NCBI GenBank assembly: GCA_963774345.1
Contig: CAVZFB010000047.1
Location: 62,001 to 126,000 of the forward strand
Source: AP-15 sp963774345
GTDB taxonomy: Bacteria > Pseudomonadota > Alphaproteobacteria > ATCC43930 > CGMCC-115725
Direction: 5' to 3'
DNA: 64,000 nt
The notes beneath the pieces are model-generated. The model ran no database searches and was not told the origin of the DNA. It worked only from the letters and a program-made list of their open reading frames with translations. Positions 17,684 to 25,762 of the stretch are shown here, in pieces. The first letter of the stretch is position 1, and each line of letters starts with the position of its first letter. Position numbers and translations under genes: made by a program.

Positions 17684-20347
17684 CTATTGGGTCAGGCGGA
17701 GGGCGAGCAGCGACTTCGCAATATCCTGGAACACCGTCTGAAGGTTGCTGGTGGTCGCGGCCTCGAAATACCCGCCAGTGTTGCCGGGACAATTTTGCAG
17801 AGCGGTATTGCTGGCGCCGTCGGTACCCAAGCCGATCGTGTAGATGATGAAATTGCCGCTGGCCGCCATATTGCTGCAGACGTCTGCCAGACGCGTGTTC
17901 AAATTGGTCACCGCCGTCGTGTTGCTGGTCGTGCCGATCTTGCCGTCCGCGATCTGGCCGAGGCCGGTCATATTGTCGGTCGAGGGCCATTCTTCGGTCC
18001 CGTCAGTCATCAGCACGATGACTTTCTTCCAACCCGTACTAGAGGCGTTGCTGTAGCTCAGCGGATGGCCATTATTCGCCGTGAACGGCCCGTTCGGCGA
18101 AAGCGCGCGCCAACCCCAGATCATGCCGATATGGACCTGGGTGCCGCCGGCGTCGCGGGGCCACATGCTGCTGATCGTATTGAGAATCGTGGTCTGGCCC
18201 GCGCTGGTGGTTGCATCGGTGAGTGCTATCATCGGTACCGGGCAACCCTGGTTCGGGCCGTCCTCGGCGATCCAATCGGTTACCACCTTGCCTTGGGTTT
18301 CCGTGGCGGTGCTCTGAGCGCTGACCGAAGCGCTAGTCCACGAATTGCTCGAATCGTGCGGCCACCACAGCGGATACCACTGCAGCGAGCTGCTCGGCTC
18401 GTTGTAGTCGGGGTTAGTGACCGAGGAGCTGAGAACCCCAGTGCCGCTGCTGTTTTCACCGGAGCTGGTCGGTTCGGTCACACAGCCGCCCCAGTTCTGT
18501 GTCGTCGACGAACCTGCCGGGCTCGCCGTTTCATACGCCGAATCATAGGTAAGCGGCGCGAATGCAACCAAGGTGGTGTTGCAACAATTGCCCGTCGCAC
18601 TGGAGAAATTGCTCGGCGTCGTCGCATTTTGGGAGATCGTCAGCGAGCCGGTGCCGGCAGTGAACTGTGCCGCTGTACCGGTGACGGTGGTTATCGTCGT
18701 GTTCGCCGGGATGCCGTTGCCGATGATGACTTGCCCAACTGTCGGGACCGTTGAAAATGAAACCTTGGAAACCGTTGATGAACCAGTTGCCGTCGTGGCC
18801 CCTAGATTCGTGAGCGTTACGATTTCGGAAGTGTTCGTCGACGTCGCGTTGGCTGACAGCGTGAGCTGAAGTGTCGAAGTGTTGACTGACGTAACATAGG
18901 TTGTGGGCGGGGTACCGCTGAGAATGCTCGCGCAGGTGGGTCCGGGTATTCCGGTTCCGCAAATTCCCATGCCAACGACAATGCTGGCGAGGCTGCCAGT
19001 CGAGCCGGAAGTTCCCTTGAGGCTGGTGATCGTCGCGGAGCCGTTCGTTGTGTTGCCGGCCAGGCTGAAGGTCAGCTGCGCGCCGGAATGTGCCACGGTC
19101 GGGGTGGCCGATAGCGTCACCGTGCTACCGCTAATCGAAGAGATCGTGGTGGCGGGCGATGTGGGGATGCCGCTGCTGGTGCTGGTGACAACCATCCCTG
19201 CCACTACGCAGGTGTTGGCGGTGTTGCCTACCGAGGTGACCGTTTTGCTGGTGGTCGTCCACGTGCCCGTGGTCAAGCACGTCGTCGGGTCGGTGTACTG
19301 GGTACTCGTGTTGCCGCTCGTGGGGCCGACCGCCAGCGAGTTGCCGGTAAAGGTCAACGTCGCGGCCGAGGAAATCGTGATCGACGTACTAGTTACCGTG
19401 CTGACCGTCGCCCCGTTCGGAATGCCGTGTCCGTATATGTACATCCCCGCCTGGATGGCGGCCGTACCCGAGACATAGCTGCTGCTCTGCCCGCTGTAGA
19501 CCGAGACGCTGGAGATCGTCGTGCTGCCGCTGGTCGTGGTCCCGGTGATCGGGGTTACCGGCATTATGTTGCCGCGCAAATCGGTGAAATCGCTACCCGT
19601 CATCGCGATGCTGGTGCAGCTGGTCGGAGCGGTGCACAGCGCATTACCGACGTTGACTGTCGTCACATACGGGATGACGCTGATGTAAAGCTGCTGGGCG
19701 CTACTGATGGCAGCCGTCAGCGTGTTGACAAACTGGGTGGCAGCGTTAATCAGGGTGCAGATGCGGCTTCCGTTGCTCGCATTGGTGCAGGTGGTGTCGG
19801 TCGCTACCACCCCGGTTCCACAAGTTGAATCGCTGTAGCTGGGCGCGCCGTCGTTTGGGCCGCACAGCATCGAGCCGGTGTTGTCGAGCACCACCGCGAT
19901 TTCCAATCCGGTGGTCTTCTGGGTCTGGGCGTTGGCCGTGACGGTAATGCTGTTTATGCCGACGATCCGCATCAGGGTCATCGGCACAGTGGCTTGCGCC
20001 TGATAATTAACGGTTGATGCGCTCAGACTGGCGGTGCTGGGCACCGGCGTGACCGTGACGTTCGTTCCGAGCGCTGTCGATGGATAATTCGCGGTGAAAT
20101 AATTCTGTAGATCTGTCGCCAACTGTGCCGCGGTTTGATTGGATTCCGAGCCAACTGCTAGCGCCGCCGCATCGAGCGCCGCGCCAAGCCGCACCTTCAC
20201 GGCATAGGCGCGCCCGATATCGACCGCCATTCCCGCCGCGATAAAAATAGGAATGGCGCAGAGGGCAAAGATTATCGCGACGAGTCCCTCCCGGCGTTCA
20301 GTAAGCCGCCGTAAGTTGGCAATGATGGCGGTAATCGAATGAAGCAT
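17684..20347 (-). CDS. TadG-like pilus-assembly protein with von Willebrand A domain and repeat insertion
   Basis: An 887-residue protein. It has an N-terminal TadE-type membrane helix (GLVAIIFALCAIPIFIAAGM, about 22-41) and a periplasmic vWA domain. The MIDAS begins DNTGSM (Asp155) and VLMTDGTEEW lies near the C-terminus. Between the vWA strands, residues 266-581 form a Ser/Thr-rich insertion with four degenerate repeats. TadG proteins anchor or shape Flp/Tad pili. AGGAGG seven bases upstream fixes the start at 20347. It is the last gene of a three-gene operon; tadA-C and the pilin are not in the window. Confidence 0.88.
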   Translation of the reverse strand: MLHSITAIIANLRRLTERREGLVAIIFALCAIPIFIAAGMAVDIGRAYAVKVRLGAALDAAALAVGSESNQTAAQLATDLQNYFTANYPSTALGTNVTVTPVPSTASLSASTVNYQAQATVPMTLMRIVGINSITVTANAQTQKTTGLEIAVVLDNTGSMLCGPNDGAPSYSDSTCGTGVVATDTTCTNASNGSRICTLINAATQFVNTLTAAISSAQQLYISVIPYVTTVNVGNALCTAPTSCTSIAMTGSDFTDLRGNIMPVTPITGTTTSGSTTISSVSVYSGQSSSYVSGTAAIQAGMYIYGHGIPNGATVSTVTSTSITISSAATLTFTGNSLAVGPTSGNTSTQYTDPTTCLTTGTWTTTSKTVTSVGNTANTCVVAGMVVTSTSSGIPTSPATTISSISGSTVTLSATPTVAHSGAQLTFSLAGNTTNGSATITSLKGTSGSTGSLASIVVGMGICGTGIPGPTCASILSGTPPTTYVTSVNTSTLQLTLSANATSTNTSEIVTLTNLGATTATGSSTVSKVSFSTVPTVGQVIIGNGIPANTTITTVTGTAAQFTAGTGSLTISQNATTPSNFSSATGNCCNTTLVAFAPLTYDSAYETASPAGSSTTQNWGGCVTEPTSSGENSSGTGVLSSSVTNPDYNEPSSSLQWYPLWWPHDSSNSWTSASVSAQSTATETQGKVVTDWIAEDGPNQGCPVPMIALTDATTSAGQTTILNTISSMWPRDAGGTQVHIGMIWGWRALSPNGPFTANNGHPLSYSNASSTGWKKVIVLMTDGTEEWPSTDNMTGLGQIADGKIGTTSNTTAVTNLNTRLADVCSNMAASGNFIIYTIGLGTDGASNTALQNCPGNTGGYFEAATTSNLQTVFQDIAKSLLALRLTQ
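18605..19552 (-). repeat. Four degenerate 60-80-residue repeats inside TadG
   Basis: The insertion encodes four units that each begin with a Gly-Ser/Thr strand (GSTTISSV, SKTVTSV, GSATITSL, GSSTVSKV). Each continues through a turn like AGMYIYGHGIPNGATV, VGMGICGTGIPGPT or VGQVIIGNGIPANTTI and ends in a strand such as VTLSATP or LTLSANAT. The GIP-x-x-T core is the best conserved point. The pattern predicts stacked beta modules, as in adhesins and phage fibres. Boundaries are approximate. Confidence 0.65.
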
Positions 20348-20379
20348 CGCGACGCCTCCTGATTTCTTCTGGCTTTCGT

Positions 20380-20979
20380 TCACGGGCACGCGCTGCCGGT
20401 ATTCAAATATGTCGCCACACAGTTCGTATAGCGCGGCCGGTTGTAGGCCATTTCGGACAGCGTATAAGACGCGTTCAGCACATGACTTGACGAAGAGGTG
20501 TAAGCGTATGTCAGTTGGACGACGATCACGCTGTCCGTCGATCCGTTGGTCTCGTTACCGAGATTGGCCAGATTTTGGCTACTCGAAATATTGGTGATGG
20601 TCAGTGCGGTGGCGCCGTTGAACTCGTAATGCCAGTCGATTACCGGACTACCGGTGCTGTATGTCACGCTGGCATAGGCGATCTTGAGTTGGGTGCCGCT
20701 TGTCGGCAGCGGCGACAACACCTGTTCGACCGCGTTGGTAAACCCGGTGAAGTTGGAGCTTGATAGTACGGTGTTGATTGTCGCCTGGGCGACCAGATCA
20801 GCCGCGGTCTCGGCCGCGTCCTCCACTTTCATATAGGCGAGGACGAGGTTCGCGGCCTCATAGCTGCCAAAAAAAATGATCAGCATGATCGGAAGGATCA
20901 GCGCGAACTCGATCGCTACTACGCCCGAGCGATCGTGGGCGACGTTGATAAAGTGCGGATTCTGCGACCGCCGGATCAT
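20380..20979 (-). CDS. TadE-family pilus-assembly protein (second copy)
   Basis: A 199-residue minor pilin-like protein. The N-terminal hydrophobic helix with the TadE signature is SGVVAIEFALILPIMLIIFF, followed by a periplasmic domain. The start ATG at 20979 overlaps the TGA of the preceding tadE (ATGA), showing translational coupling. It ends 32 bases before tadG. TadE-type pseudopilins act in Flp pilus biogenesis at the inner membrane. The sequence is too divergent from the first copy to call recent duplication. Confidence 0.87.
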   Translation of the reverse strand: MIRRSQNPHFINVAHDRSGVVAIEFALILPIMLIIFFGSYEAANLVLAYMKVEDAAETAADLVAQATINTVLSSSNFTGFTNAVEQVLSPLPTSGTQLKIAYASVTYSTGSPVIDWHYEFNGATALTITNISSSQNLANLGNETNGSTDSVIVVQLTYAYTSSSSHVLNASYTLSEMAYNRPRYTNCVATYLNTGSACP

Positions 20980-21632
20980 GTGAACGGTTCGTTTTGGAAG
21001 ATCACGGTCGACGTCAATGTTATGCCGCCGGTACCGGAGTTCGACCCACCGGTCGTTCCGGGGCCGGTCCAGCAACTGCCGCCGCTCAGGCACGCTCCGA
21101 CCCATGGAACAATAAAAGATCGGGTATAGGTGGATCGAACGGCGACGATCTGGCCGCCTGTGCCGGGTGTAAAATTACATTGTGTGCCGGTTCCGGTCTG
21201 GTTGTTGTTGTACGTGCACGGCGTAAAACTAACTGAACCAAAACTTGTGAAGGTCTGGACCTCGAAAATGACGTTGCTGTCGCAACTCGCGACCGTCATC
21301 AGCGTGCTCATTCGAGAGCACAGCAGGGTCTGGAATGTAGTGATCGGGCTGCTTTGGGACTGAACCTGTCCGGTGCGGATCAGCCGCGCCGCGTCGCGCG
21401 TCGCGCCATCCAGAACCGATTGGGTGATCAGGGTCAGGCCAAGCTCGATGATTACCAACAGCAGCAGCAAAAACATTGGCGCAATGAACGCAAATTCGAC
21501 GGCGATGGCGCCCTTTGCGTCGACCGCGATGTGGCCAAATATCCGCGATGGAAATGCCCTGTCCCCACGGGACGGCGCTTTGCCGGCGTCAAACCTGGAC
21601 GGAGTTAGGGCGAAAAGACGCCATATTTGCAC
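20976..21632 (-). CDS. TadE-family pilus-assembly protein (first copy)
   Basis: A TadE protein of about 218 residues. The signature helix is KGAIAVEFAFIAPMFLLLLL, followed by a periplasmic domain with three or more cysteines. I choose a GTG start at 21632 because AGGGA lies eight to nine bases upstream; an ATG at 21719 in the same frame would add 29 residues without a ribosome site. It is the promoter-proximal gene of the tadE-tadE-tadG operon. The 210 bases upstream, to the HAD gene, should carry the operon promoter. Confidence 0.82.
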   Translation of the reverse strand: MQIWRLFALTPSRFDAGKAPSRGDRAFPSRIFGHIAVDAKGAIAVEFAFIAPMFLLLLLVIIELGLTLITQSVLDGATRDAARLIRTGQVQSQSSPITTFQTLLCSRMSTLMTVASCDSNVIFEVQTFTSFGSVSFTPCTYNNNQTGTGTQCNFTPGTGGQIVAVRSTYTRSFIVPWVGACLSGGSCWTGPGTTGGSNSGTGGITLTSTVIFQNEPFT

Positions 21633-21842
21633 TTTGTGATCCCTAACAGCACGGCTCGGAGGCTGCGCTGTGTCGGTTAAGTTCGCAGACCCACCGGCGC
21701 CAACCCACCCTGCGGTCATCAGGCAACGTTATTCAACCGGGGTTAAAATCGGGTTACTGAGACCGGTCTAGCTGCGCGGGATGGGAGCGCGACCAGTCGC
21801 CCGGGCGAGGCAGCGGGTCAGTTGTTCTCTCTTTGCTCTACG

Positions 21843-22619
21843 TCACCAGCGGCGGAGCAGAGCCTCGGCGACTTCGACAAAGCCGCTGCCGCCGGAGCTC
21901 TGGGTCACCCATCGCGGCGGTGTGGTCATGCGATCGGCATAATGGCGCACCGTCGCGACCCCGACCGAATTAGGAAAAAAGCCGAACATCGGTTCGTCGT
22001 TGAGCGAATCCCCGACATAAATGAAGGCTTGGCGTTCCAACTCGATGTCGGTCGCGAACAGCTCCGCCAGCATCCGGCGAGCCATCGCCAGTTTGTCGAA
22101 GCCACCGAACCAGCCGAGCACCCACAGCGAGTTCACCACCGTGCGCGCGGCTGCTGCGGCGAGTTCACCAACGATTCGCTCCGACACCGCCGCCGCCGTG
22201 TTGCTGAATGCGAGCGTCGCTTCGCGGTAGGCCTGATCGGCCGCGAGCGTGGCGCCCGGAACCAGCGCCTGGACCCTTTCGCCCAATTCGCCCAGCCGCT
22301 CTCGGTCGCGCCGGCGGTCGGGCGCCGACGCCCAGAAATGGCGCTCGGTCGTCCCCGAGGCTGGATCATGGCGGAAGCACAGCCCGCCATTCTCGCCGAT
22401 GACCGCGGCAACCGGCCACATCCGGCACATCAGATCGCACCACCCCGCCGGCGCGGCAGTGATCGGAATCACCTGAAAGCCAGCGTCTCGAAGCCGCTCG
22501 AGCGCATCGAAAGCGGCGGCCGGCAGGCGCGCCCCGTCAGTCAAGGTGTCGTCAACATCGGTCAGCACAAAACGGATCGAGCCGAGCCGGGCGGCAGGGA
22601 ATTGGGCGAATGGTTGCAT
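21843..22619 (-). CDS. HAD-superfamily hydrolase, Cof/IIB type
   Basis: A 258-residue HAD phosphatase. Motif I is LTDVDDTLTDG with nucleophile Asp21 and acid/base Asp23. Motif IV is YVGDSLNDEPMFG. The cap lies between them, as in type IIB enzymes such as Cof, sucrose-phosphate and mannosyl-3-phosphoglycerate phosphatases. The exact substrate cannot be assigned; a sugar phosphate is likely. It is divergent from ubiK, with about 120 bases between. Confidence 0.82.
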   Translation of the reverse strand: MQPFAQFPAARLGSIRFVLTDVDDTLTDGARLPAAAFDALERLRDAGFQVIPITAAPAGWCDLMCRMWPVAAVIGENGGLCFRHDPASGTTERHFWASAPDRRRDRERLGELGERVQALVPGATLAADQAYREATLAFSNTAAAVSERIVGELAAAAARTVVNSLWVLGWFGGFDKLAMARRMLAELFATDIELERQAFIYVGDSLNDEPMFGFFPNSVGVATVRHYADRMTTPPRWVTQSSGGSGFVEVAEALLRRW

Positions 22620-22740
22620 CGCAAGCTTACCTTGCCGGAGGGAAAAGCTTTCCCTCGATATGCCCCTTGTGCTAGCGCACGCCCATATGTAAATGCGCGA
22701 TCAGGTGGTCTGGGCCGCGACCCGCGCGGAGAGCGAGAGG

Positions 22741-23040
22741 ATGCAGAGCCAGAACCGGTTTTTCGACGACCTCGCCCGTGTCGCCGCGGGCGCCATGGGT
22801 ACGCTGTCAGGGGTCAAAAGCGAAGTCGAGTTGCGACTGCGCGAGCAGCTCGAACGGGTGCTGGCTGGCATGGATCTCGTCACCCGCGACGAGTTCGAGG
22901 CGGTCAAGGCAATGGCCGCCAAGGCCCGCGCCGAGCAAGAGGATCTGGCAAAGCGGCTGGCGGAGTTGGAAGGCTTGCTCGCCGCCCGACGTGACAGCGC
23001 GAGTGAGCCCCCACCCACCGGCTCGGATCCCTCCGGCTAG
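22741..23040 (+). CDS. ubiK: UbiK-family accessory factor (BMFP domain)
   Basis: A 99-residue coiled-coil protein. The BMFP signature is present: QNRFFDDLARVAAGAMGTLS, then a heptad-like helix (VTRDEFEAVKAMAAKARAEQ) and a leucine-rich end LAKRLAELEGLL. UbiK helps the aerobic ubiquinone-synthesis complex and binds membranes through its amphipathic N-terminus. Start at 22741 matches the family N-terminus (MQSQNRFFDD). It opens a plus-strand run ubiK-ybjN-proC-tetR. Confidence 0.85.
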   Translation: MQSQNRFFDDLARVAAGAMGTLSGVKSEVELRLREQLERVLAGMDLVTRDEFEAVKAMAAKARAEQEDLAKRLAELEGLLAARRDSASEPPPTGSDPSG

Positions 23041-23098
23041 AAACAGTTAGTGACGCAGCTTTGCGACCATTTTATCGAGCCGCCCGAAGGAGCGCCCG

Positions 23099-23605
23099 AT
23101 GACTTCCGTTGCCCTCTCTGAACCGACGCCCTTTTCAGGCAACCCGATTGATCTCGTCGAAGAGATCGTCAGCGCCAATGATTGGGCGCACGACCGAGCG
23201 AGCGACGAGGAATTGGTCGTCGAGATTTCCGGCCGGTGGTGCGATTACCGCCTTTATTTCGTCTGGCAGGAAGAAATCTGCGCAATGCATTTCTCGTGCG
23301 GGTTCGACATGAAGGTGCCCAAGGGCCGGCGCGGCGCCGTGTACGAACTGTTGGCGCTCGCCAACGAAAAGCTGTGGCTCGGCCATTTCGACCTCTCGGC
23401 TGAGGACAACTCACCGGCCTTTCGGCATGCGGTGCTGTTGCGCGGCGTGATGGCGGCGAGCGCAGAGCAGGTGGAGGATCTGGTCGATATCGCCTTGTCG
23501 GAATGCGAGCGCTTTTACCCCGCGTTCCAGCTCGTGTTGTGGGGCGGCAAGAAGCCGGCCGATGCGATGGCCGCGGCGATGATCGACCCGGTCGGCGAAG
23601 CCTGA
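23099..23605 (+). CDS. YbjN domain-containing protein
   Basis: A 168-residue YbjN-family protein; the central core is CDYRLYFVWQEEICAMHFSC, followed by VPKGRRGAVYELLALANEKL. The family resembles secretion-chaperone folds and is linked to stress regulation; biochemical role is unknown. AAGGAG lies nine bases upstream of the ATG. The stop is 16 bases before proC, so they are probably co-transcribed. Confidence 0.86.
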   Translation: MTSVALSEPTPFSGNPIDLVEEIVSANDWAHDRASDEELVVEISGRWCDYRLYFVWQEEICAMHFSCGFDMKVPKGRRGAVYELLALANEKLWLGHFDLSAEDNSPAFRHAVLLRGVMAASAEQVEDLVDIALSECERFYPAFQLVLWGGKKPADAMAAAMIDPVGEA

Positions 23606-23621
23606 GGCGAGGCGGCTGGCG

Positions 23622-24461
23622 ATGAGCGACGAAGCCGGCGAACGAGACGGTGCCACGCGCAGCACACTCGTCCTCGTCGGCTGCGGCAAGATGGGCTCCG
23701 CACTGCTGCGTGGTTGGATCACCGGCGGCGCGGCCGCCCGCTTTTTCGTGGTCGAGCCCGCAGGCGCGTCAGCCGGGTTTGAGAGCGCCGTCGGTGTCTC
23801 GTGGCATCAGACCCCCGAAGAGCTGGCAGGCGAGCCCGCGCCCAGCGCCGTCGTCTTTGCGGTCAAGCCGCAGGTCATCGATGCGGTGCTTCCGGGTTAC
23901 CGCCGTTGGGCCGGGCGGGACACCTTGTTCGTCTCGATTGTGGCCGGTAAGACGATCGCCGGAATAACCTGTCACCTCGGTCCGGCGGCACTCGTCCGGA
24001 CCATGCCCAACACCCCGGCTGCGATCGGGCGCGGGATCACGGTGGCATGCGCCAACGCGCGCGTGACGCAGACGCAGCGCGAGCTCTGCGACAAATTGCT
24101 CGCGGCCGCCGGAGAAAGTGCCTGGGTCGAGGACGAGGCGCTGCTCGACGCGGTGACTGCAGTCTCCGGCAGCGGTCCCGCTTATGTCTTTCTGTTGATC
24201 GAGGCGTTGGCTCAGGCCGCCGAGGCGGTGGGACTGCCGCCGGCTCTTGCCTTGCGTCTCGCGCGCGCCACCGTCGCCGGGTCGGGCGAGCTCGCCCGCC
24301 TATCCGACGATAGCCCGGCGCAGCTCCGCGAGAACGTAACCAGTCCCGGCGGCACGACGCGCGCTGCCCTCGATGTGTTGATGGCGACGGACGGTCTCGT
24401 AGCACTGATCGGGCGCGCGGTCGCCGCGGCGGCGGCGCGCTCGCGCGAACTGGCGAGCTGA
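23622..24461 (+). CDS. proC: Pyrroline-5-carboxylate reductase
   Basis: A 279-residue enzyme that reduces pyrroline-5-carboxylate to proline with NAD(P)H. The Rossmann motif is LVLVGCGKMGSALLRGW near 16-32. The C-terminal dimer domain carries the family signature DAVTAVSGSGPAYVFLLIEA and ENVTSPGGTTRAAL. Length is normal. It follows ybjN by 16 bases and precedes tetR by 26, in a likely operon. Confidence 0.95.
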   Translation: MSDEAGERDGATRSTLVLVGCGKMGSALLRGWITGGAAARFFVVEPAGASAGFESAVGVSWHQTPEELAGEPAPSAVVFAVKPQVIDAVLPGYRRWAGRDTLFVSIVAGKTIAGITCHLGPAALVRTMPNTPAAIGRGITVACANARVTQTQRELCDKLLAAAGESAWVEDEALLDAVTAVSGSGPAYVFLLIEALAQAAEAVGLPPALALRLARATVAGSGELARLSDDSPAQLRENVTSPGGTTRAALDVLMATDGLVALIGRAVAAAAARSRELAS

Positions 24462-24487
24462 GGCGGAGGCGGACGGAGGACCCGGAC

Positions 24488-25144
24488 ATGGCCAAGAGCG
24501 CCGGTGGCAGGGGTGGCGGAGCGCGGCGTAGCCGCAATGGCGGCGCGGAACCGCCCGAGGAATCCGACCGAATTATCGACGCGGCCCTCGTCCGCATCGC
24601 GCAGGATGGGTGGCGGCGGCTATCGCTGGCCGCGGTCGCCGGCGAAGCCGGGCTCCCGATTCTGCGCGTCTACCGTAATTTCCGATCGAAGCAGGCGATC
24701 TTGTGCGGGTTTTTGCGGCGGGTCGACGAGACGGTCCTCGCGGAGCCGCCATCGGCAGAGGAAAACGAGCGGCCGCGGGACAGGCTGTTCGACCTCCTGA
24801 TGCGGCGATTCGACGCACTACGGCCGCACAGACCGGCCCTCGCAGTGCTCCGCCGAGAATTGCCCAGCGACCCGGCGGCAGCACTTTGTGTCGCCGTCTC
24901 GCTGCTGCACTCGATGCGATGGATGCTCGAAGCGGCCGACATCGCCACCTCAGGGGTGCGCGGCGCCCTTGCCGTCAGGCTGACCGGGGCCGCCTATGTG
25001 ACTGTGACACGGGTCTGGCAGCACGACGATGCGCCGGATCTCGGGCAAACCATGGCGGCGCTCGATGGGCGGTTGCGCCGGATTGAACGATGGCTCGCGC
25101 CGAACCGGGCATCACGCCGCGATGGCGAGACAGCGGCTGCCTAA
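24488..25144 (+). CDS. TetR-family transcriptional regulator
   Basis: A 218-residue protein. After a low-complexity Gly/Arg N-terminus (1-25), residues 28-72 form a TetR HTH (IIDAALVRIAQDGWRRLSLA, then AGLPILRVYRNFRSKQAILC). The C-terminal half is helical and has no recognised ligand motif. Position just before the phasin gene, with its TGC-rich promoter, makes a link to storage-granule or membrane lipid control possible but unproven. The start follows GGAGG at suitable distance (GGACGGAGGACCCGGAC). Confidence 0.83.
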   Translation: MAKSAGGRGGGARRSRNGGAEPPEESDRIIDAALVRIAQDGWRRLSLAAVAGEAGLPILRVYRNFRSKQAILCGFLRRVDETVLAEPPSAEENERPRDRLFDLLMRRFDALRPHRPALAVLRRELPSDPAAALCVAVSLLHSMRWMLEAADIATSGVRGALAVRLTGAAYVTVTRVWQHDDAPDLGQTMAALDGRLRRIERWLAPNRASRRDGETAAA

Positions 25145-25162
25145 TTTTGCTGCACTGCAAAA
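25145..25162. promoter_or_regulatory. TGC-rich palindrome upstream of phasin
   Basis: TTTTGCTGCACTGCAAAA contains perfect 6-base arms TTTTGC/GCAAAA around TGCACT. It lies seven bases upstream of the -35 box of the phasin promoter. The repressor PhaR of alphaproteobacteria is known to bind TGC-rich sites before phasin genes, so this is a candidate PhaR site; no phaR gene is in the window. Confidence 0.55.
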
Positions 25163-25169
25163 AAGTTCC

Positions 25170-25198
25170 TTGACGACGACCGGGCAAACGCCGATATT
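25170..25198 (+). promoter_or_regulatory. Sigma-70-type promoter of the phasin gene
   Basis: TTGACG at 25170-25175 and GATATT at 25193-25198 are separated by exactly 17 bases. The phasin ATG is 50 bases downstream of the -10 box. Placement between two palindromes suggests repression by a dimeric regulator. Confidence 0.6.
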
Positions 25199-25205
25199 TT
25201 GGGCG

Positions 25206-25220
25206 TTGTGCAGCGCACAA
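25206..25220. promoter_or_regulatory. Second inverted repeat in the phasin leader
   Basis: TTGTGCAGCGCACAA is a perfect inverted repeat (6-base arms around AGC), positioned near the predicted transcription start and 28 bases before the phasin ATG. It shares the TGC core with the upstream palindrome and could be a second site for the same repressor. Confidence 0.5.
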
Positions 25221-25248
25221 TCCCTGAAGCCTTAATGGAACCCCAACC

Positions 25249-25680
25249 ATGGATGCCCGCCCCAGCTTTTTCGATTTCGACGTCACCAAGATGATGACCG
25301 ACTTTCGCTTTCGTCCGTTTGACGTCGAAGCGCTGATGGCCTGTCAGCGCCGAAATATCGAGGCGCTGAGCCAGGCCAACCAGCTCGCCGTCGAAGGCGT
25401 CCAGGCGGTCGCCCGGCGTCAGATCGAAATCGCCCGCCAGGCGGTCGAAGACATGTCGGTACTGTTCCGCGACCTCACCCAGCCGGTCTCGACCGAGGAC
25501 CGAATCGTCAAGAACACCGAATACGCTAAGCAGATGCTCGAAAAGAGCCTCAATCACGGCCGCGAGATCACCCAGTTGGCGGCCAAAGCCGGCGCCGAGG
25601 CAGCCGATGTTCTGCGCAAGCGCGCTTGCGAAAGCCTCGACGAACTGCGCGAGATGGCAAAGCACCAAGCCGCGCACTGA
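25249..25680 (+). CDS. Phasin family protein
   Basis: A 143-residue, all-helical protein. The Phasin_2 core is visible: MACQRRNIEALSQANQLAVE, VQAVARRQIEIARQAVEDMS and YAKQMLEKSLNHGREITQLA. Phasins coat polyhydroxyalkanoate granules. There is no signal peptide or membrane segment. It has its own promoter with two TGC palindromes and a strong terminator directly after it, so it is expressed as a single-gene unit. Confidence 0.9.
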   Translation: MDARPSFFDFDVTKMMTDFRFRPFDVEALMACQRRNIEALSQANQLAVEGVQAVARRQIEIARQAVEDMSVLFRDLTQPVSTEDRIVKNTEYAKQMLEKSLNHGREITQLAAKAGAEAADVLRKRACESLDELREMAKHQAAH

Positions 25681-25701
25681 CGCAAGGCTTATTCTAATGG
25701 G

Positions 25702-25734
25702 AGGCCGTGCCGCACCTGCGGGACGGCCTTTTGC
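25702..25734 (+). terminator. Rho-independent terminator of phasin
   Basis: GGCCGTGCCGCA at 25703-25714 pairs with TGCGGGACGGCC at 25717-25728, with one mismatch and a two-base loop, followed directly by TTTT. It lies 22 bases after the phasin stop and also serves as a barrier to the convergent kinase gene. Confidence 0.8.
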
Positions 25735-25762
25735 ATTCATTCCGGAGCGTCATGCCCACAGG

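Noticed and set aside
22021..22994. Plus-strand frame opposite the HAD gene and running into ubiK
   Set aside because: It conflicts with two well-supported genes, and its composition is that of a shadow frame.
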